Assembly: GCA_021738105.1 (NCBI GenBank)
Contig: JAIPCS010000024.1
Coordinates: forward strand, 1-23,292
Reading direction: 5' to 3'
DNA from: Sulfuritalea sp.
GTDB taxonomy: Bacteria > Pseudomonadota > Gammaproteobacteria > Burkholderiales > Rhodocyclaceae
Length of the DNA: 23,292 nt
The position numbers were made by a program, and so were the translations under genes. Positions 22,374 through 23,292 of the stretch are shown here, piece by piece. Below the pieces are notes generated by a model. That model did not search any database, was not told the DNA's origin, and was given only the letters and a program-made list of their open reading frames with translations. How positions within the stretch are numbered: the stretch's first letter is position 1; each line of letters begins with the position of its first letter.

Positions 22374-23292
22374 TTCTCTCAATATACTGATTCTCAATCA
22401 GATATCCAGCAATGGATTGAAGCGCCTGCCAAGTGAGCGCTACACGGTTGGCAAGGACGTCGCCAATCCGGACGCCATCATGGTGCGCTCGGCCGACATG
22501 CATGCAATGGACATCGCGCAGTCGGTGCGGGCTATCGGTCGTGCCGGGGCCGGCACCAACAATATACCCGTCAAGGCCATGTCAGCGAGGGGAGTACCAG
22601 TATTCAACGCGCCGGGCGCCAATGCCAATGCCGTCAAGGAGCTGGTGGTCGCAGGCATGCTGCTTTCCGCACGTAATATTGGTGGTGCGATGAAGTTTGT
22701 TTCCGCACTCGATCCGAAGGATCCAGCGATGGAGAAAAAAGTTGAAGACGGCAAGAAGACATTTGCCGGATTTGAGCTTGCCGGCCACACGCTGGGTGTG
22801 ATCGGTCTGGGCAAGATCGGATGTCTGGTGGCCGACGTGGCGATCAAGTTGGGCATGAATGTGCTCGGCTATGATCCAGAAATTACCATCGATGCGGCCT
22901 GGAGCCTGCCTTCGCAAGTAAAAAAGGCCAACAGTGTCGGTGAAGTACTGAAGAGTGCCCACTTTATTTCAATGCATGTTCCGCTGGTGGATGCAACGCG
23001 CAAGATGATCAATGCGGAAATGCTGGCGCATGTCAAACATGGCGCCGTGTTACTGAATTTTTCCCGTGAAGGTGTGGTGGACGAAGCGGCAGTGTTGGAG
23101 GCGCTTGATGCCAAGAAACTTGCTGCCTACGTTTGTGATTTCCCGAGCGCACATGTCAACAATCACCCGCAGGTGATTGCCCTGCCGCATCTGGGTGCCT
23201 CCACGGGTGAGGCCGAAGAGAACTGCGCAGTGATGGTGGCTGACCAGTTGCGAGAGTATCTGGAACACGGCAATGTGCAGAACGCGGTGAAC
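22366..23292 (+). CDS. serA: D-3-phosphoglycerate dehydrogenase, 3' end beyond the window
   Basis: The ATG overlaps the serC stop by eight bases. The frame is open for 309 codons to the window edge, so the gene is cut by the window, not by a mutation. The NAD-binding motif GVIGLGKIG (144-152), the substrate loop GRAGAGTNNI (58-67), catalytic Arg234 (NFSREG) and His275 in PHLGAST are visible. In E. coli SerA a glutamate pairs with the histidine; here the equivalent segment is CDFPSAHV, with no glutamate at that place, and Asp258 may stand in. It oxidises 3-phosphoglycerate in the first serine step, directly ahead of SerC. A C-terminal ACT domain may follow outside the window. Confidence 0.92.
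   Translation, partial: MHSSLNILILNQISSNGLKRLPSERYTVGKDVANPDAIMVRSADMHAMDIAQSVRAIGRAGAGTNNIPVKAMSARGVPVFNAPGANANAVKELVVAGMLLSARNIGGAMKFVSALDPKDPAMEKKVEDGKKTFAGFELAGHTLGVIGLGKIGCLVADVAIKLGMNVLGYDPEITIDAAWSLPSQVKKANSVGEVLKSAHFISMHVPLVDATRKMINAEMLAHVKHGAVLLNFSREGVVDEAAVLEALDAKKLAAYVCDFPSAHVNNHPQVIALPHLGASTGEAEENCAVMVADQLREYLEHGNVQNAVN

Noticed and set aside
1..23292. Mobile elements, CRISPR arrays or phage genes
   Set aside because: There are no transposase, integrase, spaced repeat array or phage-structural motifs on either strand; gene content is chromosomal.

Overview
The window reads as ordinary chromosome from a betaproteobacterium, most likely of the Rhodocyclales type. The grounds are a tmRNA whose proteolysis tag reads ANDERYALAA, a short OmpA-family protein with a Lys-Pro-Met hinge, the ompA / ubiG / gph order, a gyrA-serC-phosphoglycerate dehydrogenase operon, a monomeric-type isocitrate dehydrogenase C-terminus, and G+C-rich codon use. 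I see no insertion sequence, integrase, phage gene or CRISPR array. Genus-level placement is inference.

Region 1 (1-6600) is metabolic. It opens with the 3' end of icd and its terminator. Next, on the minus strand, is a crotonase-family protein lacking both usual catalytic glutamates. A compact minus-strand run follows: metY, an alpha/beta hydrolase, a DUF2189 membrane protein, an MFS transporter and a YhhN/lysoplasmalogenase-family protein. The last three are coupled by overlapping stop and start codons. A small YdcH/DUF465 protein lies upstream of metY.

Region 2 (6650-14400) is rich in signalling genes. It holds a Ser/Thr kinase-HDOD-GAF fusion, a two-CBS-domain protein whose promoter overlaps a 16-bp palindrome, and a NarL-type response regulator with its PAS histidine kinase, which carries a degenerate receiver at its N-terminus. 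These are followed by tRNA-Thr(UGU) with a bidirectional terminator, an AhpD-like protein, and a MerR-type HTH / PAS-like / class III nucleotide cyclase fusion. The cyclase promoter is flanked by a perfect 11-bp inverted repeat. Protein phosphorylation, phosphorelay, adenosyl-ligand sensing and cyclic-nucleotide chemistry are thus all represented in about 8 kb. The DNA-binding cyclase and its operator-like promoter are the best candidates here for an undescribed regulatory circuit.

Region 3 (14400-23292) is conserved housekeeping: ssrA, gph overlapping ubiG, ompA with a terminator, and an MtaD-like amidohydrolase, all on the minus strand. Divergent from these run gyrA, serC and a 3-phosphoglycerate dehydrogenase that leaves the window uncut. 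Several start codons were moved inward from the longest open frame because the longer form uses TTG, or because the inner ATG has a ribosome-binding site or matches the family N-terminus. No computation or database search was run; family names rest on recognised motifs.
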